From the NCBI RefSeq assembly GCF_016808335.1, contig NC_053142.1:51951992-52015991 (forward strand): 64,000 bases of DNA. Reading direction: 5' to 3'. The position numbers were made by a program, and so were the translations under genes. The notes beneath the pieces are model-generated. The model worked only from the letters and a program-made list of their open reading frames with translations. It was not told the origin of the DNA and ran no database searches. This document shows positions 1 to 12,735 of this stretch, in pieces. This stretch comes from Panicum virgatum (lineage: Eukaryota; Streptophyta; Magnoliopsida; Poales; Poaceae). Each line of letters starts with the position of its first letter. Position 1 is the first letter of the stretch.

Positions 1-3000
1 AGCGAGAGTCAATATATCTTATTCATTTTAGTTTTGCCTTGGTTTCCTACAAAGATTAGGTATGATTTAAAAAAATGTATTCTACTATGCAATACAAAAT
101 TAACAATGTTTACATAGCACATCGTCTCAGCAATAATATATTTATATATGTTGAAGTATAGACAGAAGCTATAGTTGTGATGGCTAATGCGATCGAATTA
201 ATGGAGCGGCAGGTTTGCTATTGCCGTCAATTTAGTTGTGGCTACCTGCCTACTTGCCATCGACGGCTTGTTGTGTGTTCTCGGGATGCCGATCGCGAGT
301 CGTTAGTCCGCTTGGCACCCGAGCAACCGAATGATATTTTGGACTTTTGTTGTGTGTTCAAGTGGGTTACAATTAAGAGATACTTAAGCTAAGATTAAGC
401 TGAGTTTAGAGGGTACTTAAAGAACATCATGTCATTAGGAGGGGGCATGGCCCCTGCCAGCCCCCCCTCCCTCCAGTTCCGCCACTGCATACGGTGGGAG
501 GATGCCAATTTTTGGCATCTTGTCGATTGCTATTTTGAGCTCATTGACAGAGAGGCTGATTTGGAAAATAACATCAGTTTGAGATGTGATGATCTCGAGT
601 TCAAACATGTTACATACAAGATAATCGGACGTTCCAACAATCAATTCAAGATGTTGCCTATTGTATTTTTTTGTTTGTTTCACATCCCTCTTCTCTTGTT
701 GAGGATTTTTTTCCATCCCTTTTCATATAAGTTCAAAAGATGTTGCAACCATTATTGTTCAATCTGGTATATTTTTATCGTAATGTTGTAATGAAAATTA
801 TTGGATGTAACAGTGGCTTTAGTTTATTTTTGCGACTGTGAATTTTTCCATATAAATTGTTACATCGTAGACATGGGGATAGAGTTGTTGAATGTTTTAC
901 TAATATATTTTGGATGGAGCAATAGCATTTATTTTAAATATTTCAATTGATTGGGTGGTCTGCATTGTGTTTAGGATTAGAAAACCCAATTTTGAAGGAT
1001 CAAAAACATTTTTGTGCCACTTTATGCCGAGACTGGTCATGGAGATGAACTCCATTAGTATGATGTGATGTTACGGTGGGAATTTTCATTCTTGAAATTG
1101 GGGGTTAGGTGGGATCAGGCTGGGACAAAAAAAAAAAGCAAACTTTTGGCCTTAAAAATCGCACGCAGTATGTTCCATAGGCAACTTCGGGCTGAATTTT
1201 CGAACCTAGATCTGGCTGGCCTAGATTTAGTTCGGGCTTTCCACTCTATTTAATAAAAAAATAATTTAATTAAATAGTCGGTCCAGGCTCAAACTAGCTC
1301 TGGTTTCCTTTAACCTTGACTGGCCCTATAGTTGGTGCATAGTTGGGCTAAAATGTATTGGGTCGGGCCTAAAATGCTAGATATACTTGGAATTAGATAC
1401 ATATAATAAACTATTTTTGTGCATCTTGTTTGACCTTGCGAATCTTTTTTTTTAAGAAGGAAAACTACGGAGGAGTTCCCCACAGCTTCGATTTATATTT
1501 AAATGAAAGGAGAATAGAGTCGTACTTACAAGTATGGAAACAAGAAAAGAGAGAGGGAAGTGTCATGAAGGGAGTACAAAAAAGTATCTAGCCATTGAAT
1601 AATAGAGATCTACAATCTTCTCTAAAGCGCAAGATTTGAAGAAGACACTGCTATCTAAACTTAACTGCCCAGACTCTGGTGTCAGACCTGGCGTGGTAAA
1701 AAATCACTGCATTTGGCATCTTCCATAATCCCATGATGCAATTATGAAGACTTCCATAAAGAAATTTTGTTGAGTTGTGATCTCTCTTGTGGTCGACAAC
1801 CTATATATCATGTATGTTTGCTTCATCAGCCCAAACAATTTGTAGCTTATGCTAGCAACTCGTGGAGAAGGGAGCATTTGAAGAAGAGGTGGCCACAGTC
1901 TTCTTCTATGTTTTTGTTGCAAAGGACACAGGTTAAACCTTATTGGATATTAAAATTTATGCACTTAAGGATATTCCTTGTGTTTAGTCGATCCACCAGC
2001 AAAAGCTAGGCAAAGAATTTCAGTCTAGGCGTGCAACTTGACTTCCAAATCCAACGAAAACTTGCATGTGCTTGTAGCCCATAATAAGCAAACCTATAGA
2101 ATTTGCTCGATGAATATGAATTGTTCCCTCAGATGAAGGTCCACTGATCTTTAGAGAGGGCATCATATGGAACATCAGAGATATAGGTCCGGAGCTCCTA
2201 CAACTCCTAATAGGCTTCCTGTGATAGTGGCAAAGTGAAAAGGGAGTTTAGATCCACAGCTTATTTCCTTCACGGCTAGACCTTGTGAACCTTGACTTTT
2301 GATGTACATAATGTTTTTCCATTTCGTGACGAATTGTTGGAGCGTCATGTGGAAAGTTTCCCATAAATGCTTGGGTGCTCGCAGTGCTATTGATTAAATT
2401 ATTTGCATGTGTTGAAGTTTATTTCCTTTTTAATTGAAATGTGCATATGAAGTCCATCATCTTTTGACTACGACACGGATAATTTTAGAGTGCCTCCTCG
2501 GTTACTTGGTAGCACTTGGTGTACTTGTAATCTTTACCATTTGAAGGTTGTTTTAGTTTGATTGAAAAGATGTGCCACCCTATTTTTCATAGTTGATATG
2601 GCAATTAATAAGAACTATGAAAAAACGACCACGGAAACATGGGTTGATACTTGATCAAACTTTTAACTTGAGAGAAATACAAGAATAAGAGAAAATGTCC
2701 ACATTAATTCTCGAGTTGCCACGAGAGAATTATGTGCAACTAAAATCAATCCCTTATCCTCTCATCTCCAGTTGTACTCTCGGCTATTCTTCGGTACTTG
2801 TCAAGCTACATTCTGTAACTTGTGTTGTTACTTCATAGAGTTCTGTAATTGAACGGTAGCGATTAGTCCCCTGCTCTTCATTGTCCTCATTGTTATCACT
2901 ATGGAGTGCCTCTTGTTCATCCTCTTCCTCCACACCATCACCATAGAGTGCATCTTCATTGCCTTCCTCCTCTTTGCCATCACCATAGTGTACCTCATCC

Positions 3001-5111
3001 TTCTCATCATCACCATGCCACTCTTCTCCATCATGTTCCTTGTTGACATCACCACATAACATTCCTTTCACATTCTCTTCACCATCTAGCCAGTGTCAAA
3101 CCCCATAGGTCATTCACTTAGCATAAGAATGTGGCAAGAGGCATAATAGGGCACCCACCAATGACATTTACAATAGCAAGTTTTACCATTATATAGCGAT
3201 TCCAATAACAATATAGTAAAACATGTTAGGACGATGGAGGTTGGGATGTTTAGTAAAAGGGGAAATGTTATGAAGGCCGTAATTTTTTTTCTCGAACGGC
3301 GCAGAAGGACTGCGCTTCAATGAAGGCCATAAAATGAGTGGTAGAAAAACACCTAGTTGCTAGTTATTGATGTGTGAGGTTGCTTTGTCACTGACCAACA
3401 CAAGACATTGGGATGAGGAGTTAGATCAGTGCCTCATCACTCATCAATCACTAGTGCGTAAAAGTTGTAAACCAAGCCTTGTTGCTAACCAAACATAAGA
3501 CGGTAAGATAAGATGCAAGATCCCATACCTCACGCCAGTCATAGCTGCATGATCCTAACCTCATTGGATGTTAAAAATGGCTGGTAATCTAAACCCAATA
3601 TGACTTAGGAGTGGATGATTTTAAACCCTTTCTAGCTCCATGCCCTTCAATCAGTGCGAGGGTGTTTAGGGTTTGGCACAGAGGATTGAAGAGTAGGAAT
3701 CACTAGAGGTAACTTAGGGCAAAGAGCTTTTTTTACCTTGGTTTAGGCCTTCTTTTGGGATAAAAGCCCTAGTCCCGCTTCAGTGATATGTATATAAAAA
3801 GAGTCCACCCTACTCGGCCAAACCTAGAGCTTCCCCTTATATATCCTATATATCTTGGAGAGATATTTGGGCCTACTTTGAATACAACTCTTTAATACTA
3901 CTACTAATGTACTACTCCACCTACCTCTCACCTGACAATTGGTCTAGGCCACACCCTATGATGTGACATGACATTGTTGCATACCTTGAGATTCTCTTGA
4001 ACAAGCCGAGGCCTCTATGCCTAGCCTGACGGCGGGAGGGAGTACCATGTGATGAGTATTGTGTGCATTGCTCGCATTTAATGCACACGACAAGAACATA
4101 AGCATCTACCATAGACCAATGTCGGAGCCACCTATATGGCGAGCCATGGCGGCCGCCATACCTAGGGGCCGACAAATCCCCAGCGCCACCTCTCAACCAC
4201 CATGGAAATAGAGGTCTGTTCGGCTGGAAATTGAAGGAAGATAAAGATAAAATGTTCAGACTTCAGACTTTTGGACCATCAGCCCATGACCAGCCCATTT
4301 CCCTGAAGCCGAATCGCCAAAAATTGACGTAGATGGCGCTATCACCCGCCAGTTTGTCTCCCTCAGCTGCCTTCGCGGTTCGCCGCCCTCCGCTGCCCCG
4401 CGGTTCCTCCATAGGAAGATTTTAATTCTGGCTCCGCCACTGCTATCGGTCGTGCCCTCCCATTATAGGTTTGGGGCCAACCTACATGCTATGGGGAAGG
4501 GTGTCATACTGTCGTTTGGTTTTGCTCGCAAGGGCCTTGAATGGTAGGGTGGGCCCTTTTGAGAGTGCTTGGGAGTAGGCTATCTTGCTCGTGGTCGGGT
4601 GATGGCCATCTTGAGGCTGCTCTGGAGCGGGGCACTCGCCACCCTAGTCGTAGTTGGATGTGTGCCATCTTAAGATTGAATACTCTGGAATGATCCTCCA
4701 TTCCTCCTTAGTCATGCATGGTTGGATGTGTCCCATCATAAGGGTCCTTGGAATGGCCCACTATGGTCATATTCGGAATAGTATCATGCTCATCACAATG
4801 TCTACTATCATGCGGTTTTCCACGTATATAAGTACACGACTAAGACACTCTATTCCATTACACTGGCACCCTCACAGTTAGAGGTGAATGCAAAAAATAT
4901 AATTGCGTGTATGGAGTGGGGTAGGGGTGCGTGTGTACTGGGGAGGGGAAATCTCTACCAGTCTGGTCGTTGGCCTGTATAGGTGTTTGAGGCCCTCATC
5001 CCCCCTCCCCCCTCTTGCATGTAATATCCACCCCTGCTCCTACTTATGGAAAGGCGACTGGAGATGCGCCATGATTTAGGTGATTATATTTTTCGCATAC
5101 AAAAATCCAGG
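1..5111. other. Repeat-rich intergenic DNA, no supported gene
   Basis: No open frame here shows a recognisable domain or a chain of joinable exons. About 1450-2400 reads like a decayed retroelement: the frames are broken and no reverse transcriptase motif is visible. At 2784-3071 the minus strand has an acidic, repeated Asp/Glu/Gly/His-rich frame made of three to four related units containing YGDG and EEE; it may be a fragment of a transposon-encoded protein but has no diagnostic motif. The GC-rich stretch at 3930-4450 resembles transposon-derived DNA. These assignments are impressions and no element ends could be fixed. Confidence 0.4.
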
Positions 5112-7391
5112 CTAATTGCCAAACCTATTTAAAGTTCCATATATGCATTTAGCAAATAGATGCAAATACTTACGGCGTGAAGTCTGGCCCTCTTCCTCCT
5201 CGCATTTTTGGTCTCCCGTCCCTTCCATTTTCAATCTTCTTGCTAAGCATGGAAGCTGTGGTGGGTAATAATATATTGTTACTATGCATGTCAACACATA
5301 AGTAGAATTTCGGGACTCACAAAATATCTAAGACCCCAAAAATATACATTGCAAGAATTCAATTGCAAATATAGTGGGAGATAATTACCATATCTGTGCA
5401 CCTATCAAAATAATACATGTCAGTGACGCTCATGATTGGTACATGAGCGCCCATAGGTTTTCCAGAAATGAAGTATTGTTCCGCAGATTTCAACGAGCGG
5501 AACACATTTTTAGTAATTGGATCAGTATAAAACTGCAAAAATCAAACGATGTGATGAGAGAAATAAAACCAACCTAATATTTTTCAATGAATAAGCTCTA
5601 TATTATGCTCCATCTATCAAAATATACCGTATCCTTTCTAATGCCGTCACTGCATTTCCTGAATGCAGTTTCCTTGACCCATCCAGGTGGAAGAGAATTG
5701 ACGTTGAACTCAAGTTGTGCAATGATCTGTATGTAACGATGAATGTTAGTTCTTGATAGCGTTGAAGCATTTAATAGAATAGTTTAAGCATGCTGATCCT
5801 TACATTATCTTCGTTGCCTATGTCACAATCTTCAAAATCGCATTCAGAGAGCTCGGCCTCATCTATGTAGCGCAGTACGTCATTTTTATATACGAGTCGC
5901 ACCCCGACAGATAGGTTAGCGTAAAACTGCAAAAAAAATAGTATGTTGAAGATTACAAATAATATCATATATATTAAATAAAAAGCATTGCTCTTTCAAG
6001 GATTTAAACTCCAGTCCATGCAACCGCAGCTAATCTTTACGCTGTTATAAATAAAAATGTCCATGCTGAAACTCTTACCCACCCACAATCATATCCCTGC
6101 TGTAACTTTAATAGCTATTGTAAAATCATATATATACACCATGCTTATTAATTACCTAGGAACACAACACGCAAATAAAACCGATTGTGGCGGAGAGTAG
6201 CCAGGATACATCTCTCCACCTCATAATTAGCTAGATAGCTTGGGATGCAACAGCTAACGCAAATCGTTGTAGCTAGAGATCTCAAATAATCTGGGGAGAT
6301 ATGCAGCTAACTCTCCCCACCCACTAACGGCCGTAACTTTAATAACGGCCGCAAAACACCATGCTTAGCTAGGGACATATATAATAATTACTACTAAGAT
6401 GAGATATTCCAACTAATAAGCATGCATGACCAACGCACACATATAAATAATACAGCCAACAACCTTATTTACAGTATTGTAAAAAAAAAGTAATTGCAGA
6501 ATTTTTTTCCTTTATTTTTACCTTGAACATTTTGCTGAAGTTCTCACCCCCGGCCCTGATCTCGAGCACCCACCCGTGCTTCTGCCTGAGCCACGCGTAC
6601 TTTCCCTATGCAAGATGCATTTGGCAACGGTGAGATTCGCAGACCGTACGTATCCACGTCTGAATCGATCCCAAAAGTCCAAAAATCTCAGCAAGCAGGA
6701 CACATCTACACAGCGTACCTGCAGGGTGGTCTTGTCCTGGAGCGTCTCTTTTGCGGCGATGGCACGCTCCATCCCGTCGGAGAAGCAGTAGTCCAGCACC
6801 TCCTTCATCGTCTTGAACTTGACGCCGCTCGCCGGGCAGATGTAGGCCTGCATATCATACGCGTTCACGCGATCGAACGAACTAACACGGAAGATATATA
6901 TAATCGTAATAAACCCCTAACGCGCGCAACCAGTCTACCAGGCCATTTGGATCGGAGGTATGCAAGCAGCATGCTGGCGGCGGGCGTCTAGCTAGCACAT
7001 GATGAGGCGGCCGGGGGGACACGCAGGGCTGGCCGCGCGGCCGCCATGAACGCGCGCAAGATCGACGACACATGGGCGAGGCGCCGGCCGGAGCTAGCAC
7101 ACGCACGCCACTAGCTACAAGACCAATAAGACCGGCGAGTAAGGGAAGGGGCGGACTAGGACGTACCGTCGTCTTCAAGGTGCCGTCGCGCTCGTAGTAC
7201 CCCTCCATCTCGAATCCGTCGGGGAGCCAGCCCGGCGCCTCGATCCCGTCGCCGTCGTCGTTGGAACACCCCTCCGCCGCCGCCACCGGCGTCTGCTCGT
7301 CCTTTGCACCCGGGACGACAGCGGCAACCGGCGCCGCGGCCGGCTCCTTCTCGTCGTCGGAGATCAGGATCGGCGACGATGGGCGGCTCAT
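5112..7391 (-). CDS. Methyl-CpG-binding-domain (MBD) protein, plant multi-module type
   Basis: Seven exons join in frame with GT-AG borders: 7391-7167, 6847-6719, 6605-6522, 5926-5804, 5726-5628, 5532-5389 and 5255-5112, giving about 315 residues. Residues 52-95 read as an MBD (PGWLPDGFEMEGYYERDGT, then YICPASGVKFKTMKEVLDY across the first intron). A third module at about 195-245 repeats the pattern (SLPPGWVKE, SDGIRKD, FYTDPITKNVFRS). The middle exons, with KHGWVLEIRAGG and VRLVYKNDVLRYID, look like a diverged second copy. MBD proteins bind methylated CpG in the nucleus, but many plant members have lost this ability, so methyl binding here is inferred. The start is the ATG at 7391; an upstream in-frame TTG extends the frame but is not a likely start. 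The final exon (basic and acidic tail) is the least certain. An Arabidopsis MBD13-like identity is possible but not proven. Confidence 0.78.
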
Positions 7392-7510
7392 GTCTGTCGA
7401 TGGCAGCCGGGCCTCTCTCAACGCGGAACACGAGCAGAGAGAGAGAGAGAGGGCCGGGGAAAGAAGCAGGGTGCGAAATGGAAACTGCTCGATGGTTGTT
7501 TGCTTGTTAA

Positions 7511-7592
7511 AAAGGCTGGCGAGAGCGAGAACCCTTTCAAAGAAAAGGCTGGCGAGAGCAAGAACCCTTTCGAAGAAAAGGCTGGCGAGACG
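7511..7592. repeat. Short tandem repeat, three copies of about 33 bp
   Basis: The motif GGCTGGCGAGA followed by an AACCCTTTC...GAAAA stretch occurs at 7514, 7548 and 7580. The last copy leads directly into the larger repeat array. It lies within 200 bp upstream of the MBD start codon, so it may be part of that gene's 5' leader or promoter. Confidence 0.8.
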
Positions 7593-9112
7593 TTAGCTAC
7601 ATGCAGCAGTTTCAATTTTCTAATTATTTTTCTTCCTATTATAAATAATAAATAGTCATTAATATGTACCATATTTATATTTATCTATCTATATTTATAT
7701 TTATATATTATAAAGAATGAGAATTTTGAAAAAAAACATTTCTTATCTAAATATATTTCCTTATACCCCTCGTGTTGAATCCATTGACACAGGTTGAAGT
7801 TTTTAGGAGGAAAAGAAATAAATATTTTCAAAATTGCATGTGTCGTATTCCCTCTATATTTTTTACGGTGAATTTACGTGTACCGGCCCACACCCACATT
7901 CCGATCCATCCCTACTCCTGACAAAAATAGTTGAAACAAATTCCTCGTAATAGGTAATTATGTTTGCTGCTTTTCTCATGTTATATAGGCAACACTTTTG
8001 GTAAAAGACTTGGCAAAGACCCTTTCAGAAAAAAGGGGCTGACGTGACGTTAGCTCCATGCAGCAGTTTCAGTTTTCTAATTATTTTTCTCTTCCTATTA
8101 TAAAAAATAAATAATAAACAGCTCTTTGGCGTCACTTCGGTTGTCGTGTCAGGTTTGCCGAGGGCAGTACACAGCAAACATTTTACCTAGTGTAATACGT
8201 TGTATCCCGTAGTGTCTGCACCATATCTATCTATCTATCTATCTATATTTATATATTATAAAGAACGAAAACTTTTAAAATATTTCTTACATAAATATAT
8301 TTCCTTATACCCTTCACGTTGAATCCATGGACACGGTAAAGGAGGCTTGAAGTTTTTGGAGAGGACAAGAAACCACTATTTTCAAAATGCTTATGCCGCA
8401 TTCCCTCTATATTTTTTGCTGAATTTTTCACATACTGGCTCACACCCACACTCCCCATCCATCCCCACTCCCCACAAAAACAGCTACAACAAAATCCTCG
8501 TGATTGGTAATTACTTTAGATGCTTTTCTCCCACACACGTTATGGGTAACGCGATTGGTGAAAGGCTGGCGAGACGTTAGCTCCATGCAGCAGTTTCAGT
8601 TTTCTAATTATTTTTCTTCCTATTATAAATAAAAAATAATGGTAATTAATATGTACCATATTTATATTTATACATTATAAAGAATGAAGATTTTAAAAAT
8701 TTCTTACCTAAAATATATTTCCTTATACCCCTCACAATGAATCCATTGACACGTTAAAGAGGGTTGAAGTTTTTGGGGACAAAAAGAAATAAATATTTTC
8801 AAAATTGCTTGAGCCGTATTCCCTCTATATTTTTTTTACCGTTAGTGTTTCATGTACCGGCCCACACCCACACTCCTGATCCATCCCTACTCCCGACAAA
8901 AATAGTTGCAACAAAATTCTCGTGATTGGTAATTGCGTTTGCTGCTTTTCTCCCACACTTGTTATAGGCAACAGATTGAAAAAAAGGCTGGCAAAGACCC
9001 TTTCAAAAAAAACAAGGCTGGCGAGACGTTAGCTCCATGCAGCAGTTTGAGTTTTCTAATTATTTTTTTCCTATAATAAATAATAAATAGTCATTAATAC
9101 ATACCATATTTA

Positions 9113-9147
<35 letters not shown>

Positions 9148-9161
9148 ATATATATATATAT
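9113..9161. repeat. (TATC)n / (TA)n microsatellite
   Basis: A run of TATC units grades into TA units inside monomer 4 of the array. Similar TATC runs sit at the equivalent place in the other monomers, for example 9685-9722 and 8226-8246. Confidence 0.95.
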
Positions 9162-9684
9162 TATAAAGAATGAGAATTTTGAAAAAAAACATTTTTTATC
9201 TAAATATATTTCCTTATACCCCTCACGTTGAATCCAATGACACATTAAAGAGGGTTGAAGTTTTTGAGGAGGAAAAGAAATAAATATTTTCAAAATTGCA
9301 TGTGCCGTATTCCCTCTATATTTTTTACTGTGAATTTTACGTGTACCGGCCCACACCCACATTCCGATCCATCCCTACTCCCGACAAAAATAGTTGCAAC
9401 AAAATCCTCATAATTGGTAATTATGTTTGCGGCTTTTCTCATGTTATATAGGCAACACTTTTGGTAAAAGAATTGCCAAAGACTCTTTCAAAAAAAGGGA
9501 CTGGCGAGACGTTAGCTCCATGCAGCAGTCTCAGTTTTCTAATTATTTTTCTCTTCCTATTATAAATAATAGATAATAAACATCTCTTTGACATCTCTTT
9601 GGTTGCTGTGTTAGGTTTGCGGAGGACGGCACACGGCAAACACTTTGTCGAGTGTAATACGCTACATCCTGTAGTGTCTGCGCC

Positions 9685-9723
<39 letters not shown>

Positions 9724-10390
9724 ATAAAGAATAGAAACGTTTAAAATATTTCTTCCATAAAAATATTTCCTTATACCCTTCATGTTGAATCCATGGACAC
9801 GGTAAAGGAGGCTTGAAGTTTCTTTTTTCTTTTTTTTTTGGACGAGGCTTGAAGTTTTTGGAGAGGACAAGAAACAACTATTCTCAAAATGCTTATGCCG
9901 CATTCTCTCTATATTTTTTGCGGTGAATTCACATACCGGCCCCGCCCACACTCTCCCCATCCACCCCCACTCCCCACAAAAAACAGCTGCTGTAACAAAA
10001 TCCTCATGATTGGTAATTACTTTAAATGCTTTTCTCCCACACACGTTATAGGTAACGCGATTGGTGAAAGGCTGGCGAGACGTTAGCTCCATGCAACAGT
10101 TTTAATGTTCTAATTATTTTTTCCTATTATAAATAAAAAATAATGGTCATTAATATGTACCATATTTATATATATCTATCTATATTTATACATTATAAAG
10201 AATGAAGATTTTGAAAAATTTCTTACCTAAATATATATTTCCTTATATCCCTCACAATGAATCCATTGACATGTTAATTAAAGAGGGTTGAAGCTTTTGA
10301 GGAGGAAAAGAAATACATATTTTCAAAATTGGTTGAGCCATATTCCCTCTATATTTTTTACCGAATTTTTTTTGCGTAACAGCTCACACC

Positions 10391-10548
10391 TAGTGGTGGT
10401 AATGGGCCATGGCCCTAATGGCCTCTTCACAGCCCAATAAAGCCCTTAAAATTTTTAGTTCAAAAATACATATGTTTAGAGCTCGGTCCTTTTAGGGCCA
10501 GATCCTTAGATTTTCTAGTTCAAAATGTTGGGCCCTTTACCACCCCTA
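10391..10548. mobile_element. hAT-like MITE, 158 bp, with 8-bp target duplication
   Basis: The element begins TAGTGGTGGTAATGGGCC and ends with an inverted copy that reads TAGGGGTGGTAAAGGGCC on the other strand (16 of 18 match). It is flanked on both sides by CTCACACC (10383-10390 and 10549-10556). The other array monomers lack it and show only one such block, which gives an internal empty-site control. TIRs beginning TAG with an 8-bp duplication fit the hAT superfamily. It is too short to encode anything. Confidence 0.85.
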
Positions 10549-11245
10549 CTCACACCCACACTCCCGATGCATCCCTACTCCCCACAAAAATAGTTGCAAT
10601 AAAATCCTCGTGATTGGTAATTATTATGTTTGCTGCTTTTCTCCCACACATGTTATAGGCAACACGATTGGTAAAAGGCTGGCAAAGACCCTTTCAAAAA
10701 AAAGGGCTGGCGAGACTTAGCTCCATGTAGCAGTTGTAGTTTTCCAATTATTTTTTCTCTTCCTATTATAAATAATAGTCATTAGTCTGCACCATATCTG
10801 CCTATCTATATTTATATATTATAAAGGATGAAATTTTTTAAAATATTTAATTTCTTACCTAAATATATTTGCTTATACCCCTCGCGTTGAATCCATGGAC
10901 ACGGTAAAAGAGGGTTGAAGTTTTTTTGAGAGAAGAAACATCTATAGTTTCCTAATTATTTTTTTCTATCATAAATAATAAAAAATAGCCATTAATCTGT
11001 ACCATATTTATATCTATCTATATTTATATATTAATATAAAAAGAAAACTTCTAAAAATATTGCTTACCTAAATATAACTCCTTATACACCTCACGTTGAA
11101 TCCATTGACATGTTAAAAGAGGATTGAAGTTTTTGATTGATGAGGAGGAAAAGAAACAAATGTTTTCAAAATACTTGTGATGTATTTACTCTATATTTTT
11201 CATCGTGAATTTTTCACGTACCGGCCCACACCCACACTCCCGATC

Positions 11246-12453
11246 AGCCGGCAGATGAAGCCACCAAGGTCATCTCTCCTTAAATCTGACAATGGGCAGG
11301 CATTCGCACCAAACCCGCTCCAAACCAGACGTGCATGTGCTCATTAATTAACCCACTCCGGTCCACTCGTTCATTTATAGAAGCCAAACCAGTCCAAACT
11401 ATAACTTTCGTCGCACCGAACCGAACCAAACCAAATAAAATATCTGCAGGCTCAACCCATTAAAACCCATTTCCCAACCCACCAGCCCATCCGGAACAAC
11501 TCAGAAAGGAGTTAGGATCCATGAGAAGTCACTGGGGAACACTGAATACTCTGTCTGCAGGTCGTTCTGTTGCTGGGGAGTCCACACGACATGAACACCC
11601 TGCAACGCTGCAACACAGCCCCAGATTAGGAACTGGATAAACAGAGAGGTTTGATGCTGCATTGAAATACTCTCTGTCTGTTCGTACCTGAATTTCTCCT
11701 GCGGGAATGGAGTAGAGCTTTCCCAGGTACTGCTTCAAGATATGCGGGAATGGAGCCCTCACCCTCCTCGACCCCGCACTGGCCCGCGAGACACAGCAAG
11801 CAATTCCACTCCCGCGCTCCCCCATCCCCGCCGCACCAACCGCCGAAGATCACCCCGCGAGCCTCCGACCCCCATCCCCCCACCCCGAACCGACGCGGGA
11901 GGCGGGAGACGAAATCCTCGCCTGCGGGCGCCGCACGGAGGGACTGATTGACGGGGCGGAGTCAGCCGCAGGAGGTACGCGGCCACGCGGGGGGCGGCAG
12001 CGGCGGAGCCTGGTCGCCGCCGCGCGCCGGGCCGGGTGGAGAGGAGGGGCCGGGTCGGACCTGGACTCGGGAGGAGGCGCAGGTGGGATTTGGTCGATGG
12101 AAGCAGCCAGCAGCCTGAACCGTGGCTTTGGGACTCTAGGTTGCAACTGTGGGGTTCAGCCCATTAGCAAACCGAAACAAGCAGCCTAAAATCAAACCAA
12201 ATTGAACTATTCCAAATAATAGCTTGAACCAAACCAGCCAACAAGCTTGCTCAGCCTGTTTTCACCCAAATTAAATTGGCCCAACAAGAAAACCAAACCA
12301 TGCAAACTGCTTCCACCCAAACCATTGTCAGCTTTATCTCTCCTTCACAGCGTTGTTAGCTCCTTAAATGAATAGTACAAAACATGATCGATCACTCACT
12401 CATTTTGCACAAAGTCATCGATGTCATATGACATCAATCAGTACATGTAGATC
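11246..12453. mobile_element. About 1.2 kb insertion into the repeat array, carrying a GC-rich gene-like fragment
   Basis: The last monomer stops at GATC (11242-11245) and array sequence resumes at GATC (12450-12453). Between them lies AT-rich DNA rich in AACCAAACC-type words, enclosing a GC-rich block (about 11740-12080). On the minus strand the block continues into a possible short exon with IPAGEIQ before a GTACGA donor-like site near 11687, with a TTGCAG acceptor-like site near 11610. That would suit a captured gene fragment, but I do not recognise the parent gene and no terminal inverted repeat was found. Confidence 0.4.
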
Positions 12454-12735
12454 CGGTCCTACCCAACCCCCCCACCCCCCCAACACACACACACACACAC
12501 ACACAAATAGCCGCAAAAATCCCGTGATTGATAATTGGTAATTACGTTTGCTGCTTTTTTTTCCCACACATTACAAGCAACATGACTGGTAAAAGGTTGG
12601 CGAGATCCTTTCAAACAAAAAAAGGCGTGAGAGACCGTTTCAAAAAAAAGGCTGGCGAGACGTTAGCAGCAGTTTCATTTTGCCAAATTTTTTTTTGTCT
12701 TCCTACTGTATTATAAATATATAAATAGTACTCCT
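12454..12735. repeat. Outlying partial monomer of the tandem array, with (AC)n
   Basis: An AC microsatellite (about 12484-12504) is followed by the array words GTGATTG, GGTAATTACGTTTGCTGC, AAAGGCTGGCGAGACGTTAGC and the AT-rich TTATAAATA stretch. It therefore continues the array after the 1.2 kb insertion. It ends about 470 bp before the phosphomannomutase start codon. Confidence 0.75.

Larger units (their letters stand above)
7511..11245. repeat. Degenerate tandem array, about 450-640 bp monomers in a three-monomer higher-order unit
   Basis: A landmark (GGCTGGCGAGACGTTAGCT and close variants) recurs at about 7580, 8036, 8563, 9016, 9499, 10070 and 10705. Each monomer runs from it through an AT-rich TATC/TATA tract, a CCTTATACCCCTCACG block, a GTTGAATCCATTGACAC block, CCCTCTATATTTTTT, a GGCCCACACCCACACTCC block and GATTGGTAATTA. 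Monomers 1, 2 and 3 match 4, 5 and 6 better than each other: 1 and 4 share CTCATGTTATATAGGCAACAC, and 2 and 5 share an extra block after the AT tract (GTAGTGTCTGC). So a trimer of about 1.44 kb was duplicated. No long open frame spans a monomer. Whether it is a local satellite or a transposon-derived array is not known. Confidence 0.85.

Noticed and set aside
2784..3071. Acidic repeat frame as a real gene
   Set aside because: No domain, no exon partners, low-complexity composition; kept only as a note in the left flank.
12484..12504. (AC)n run as a CRISPR or functional repeat
   Set aside because: Simple microsatellite in a plant nuclear context.
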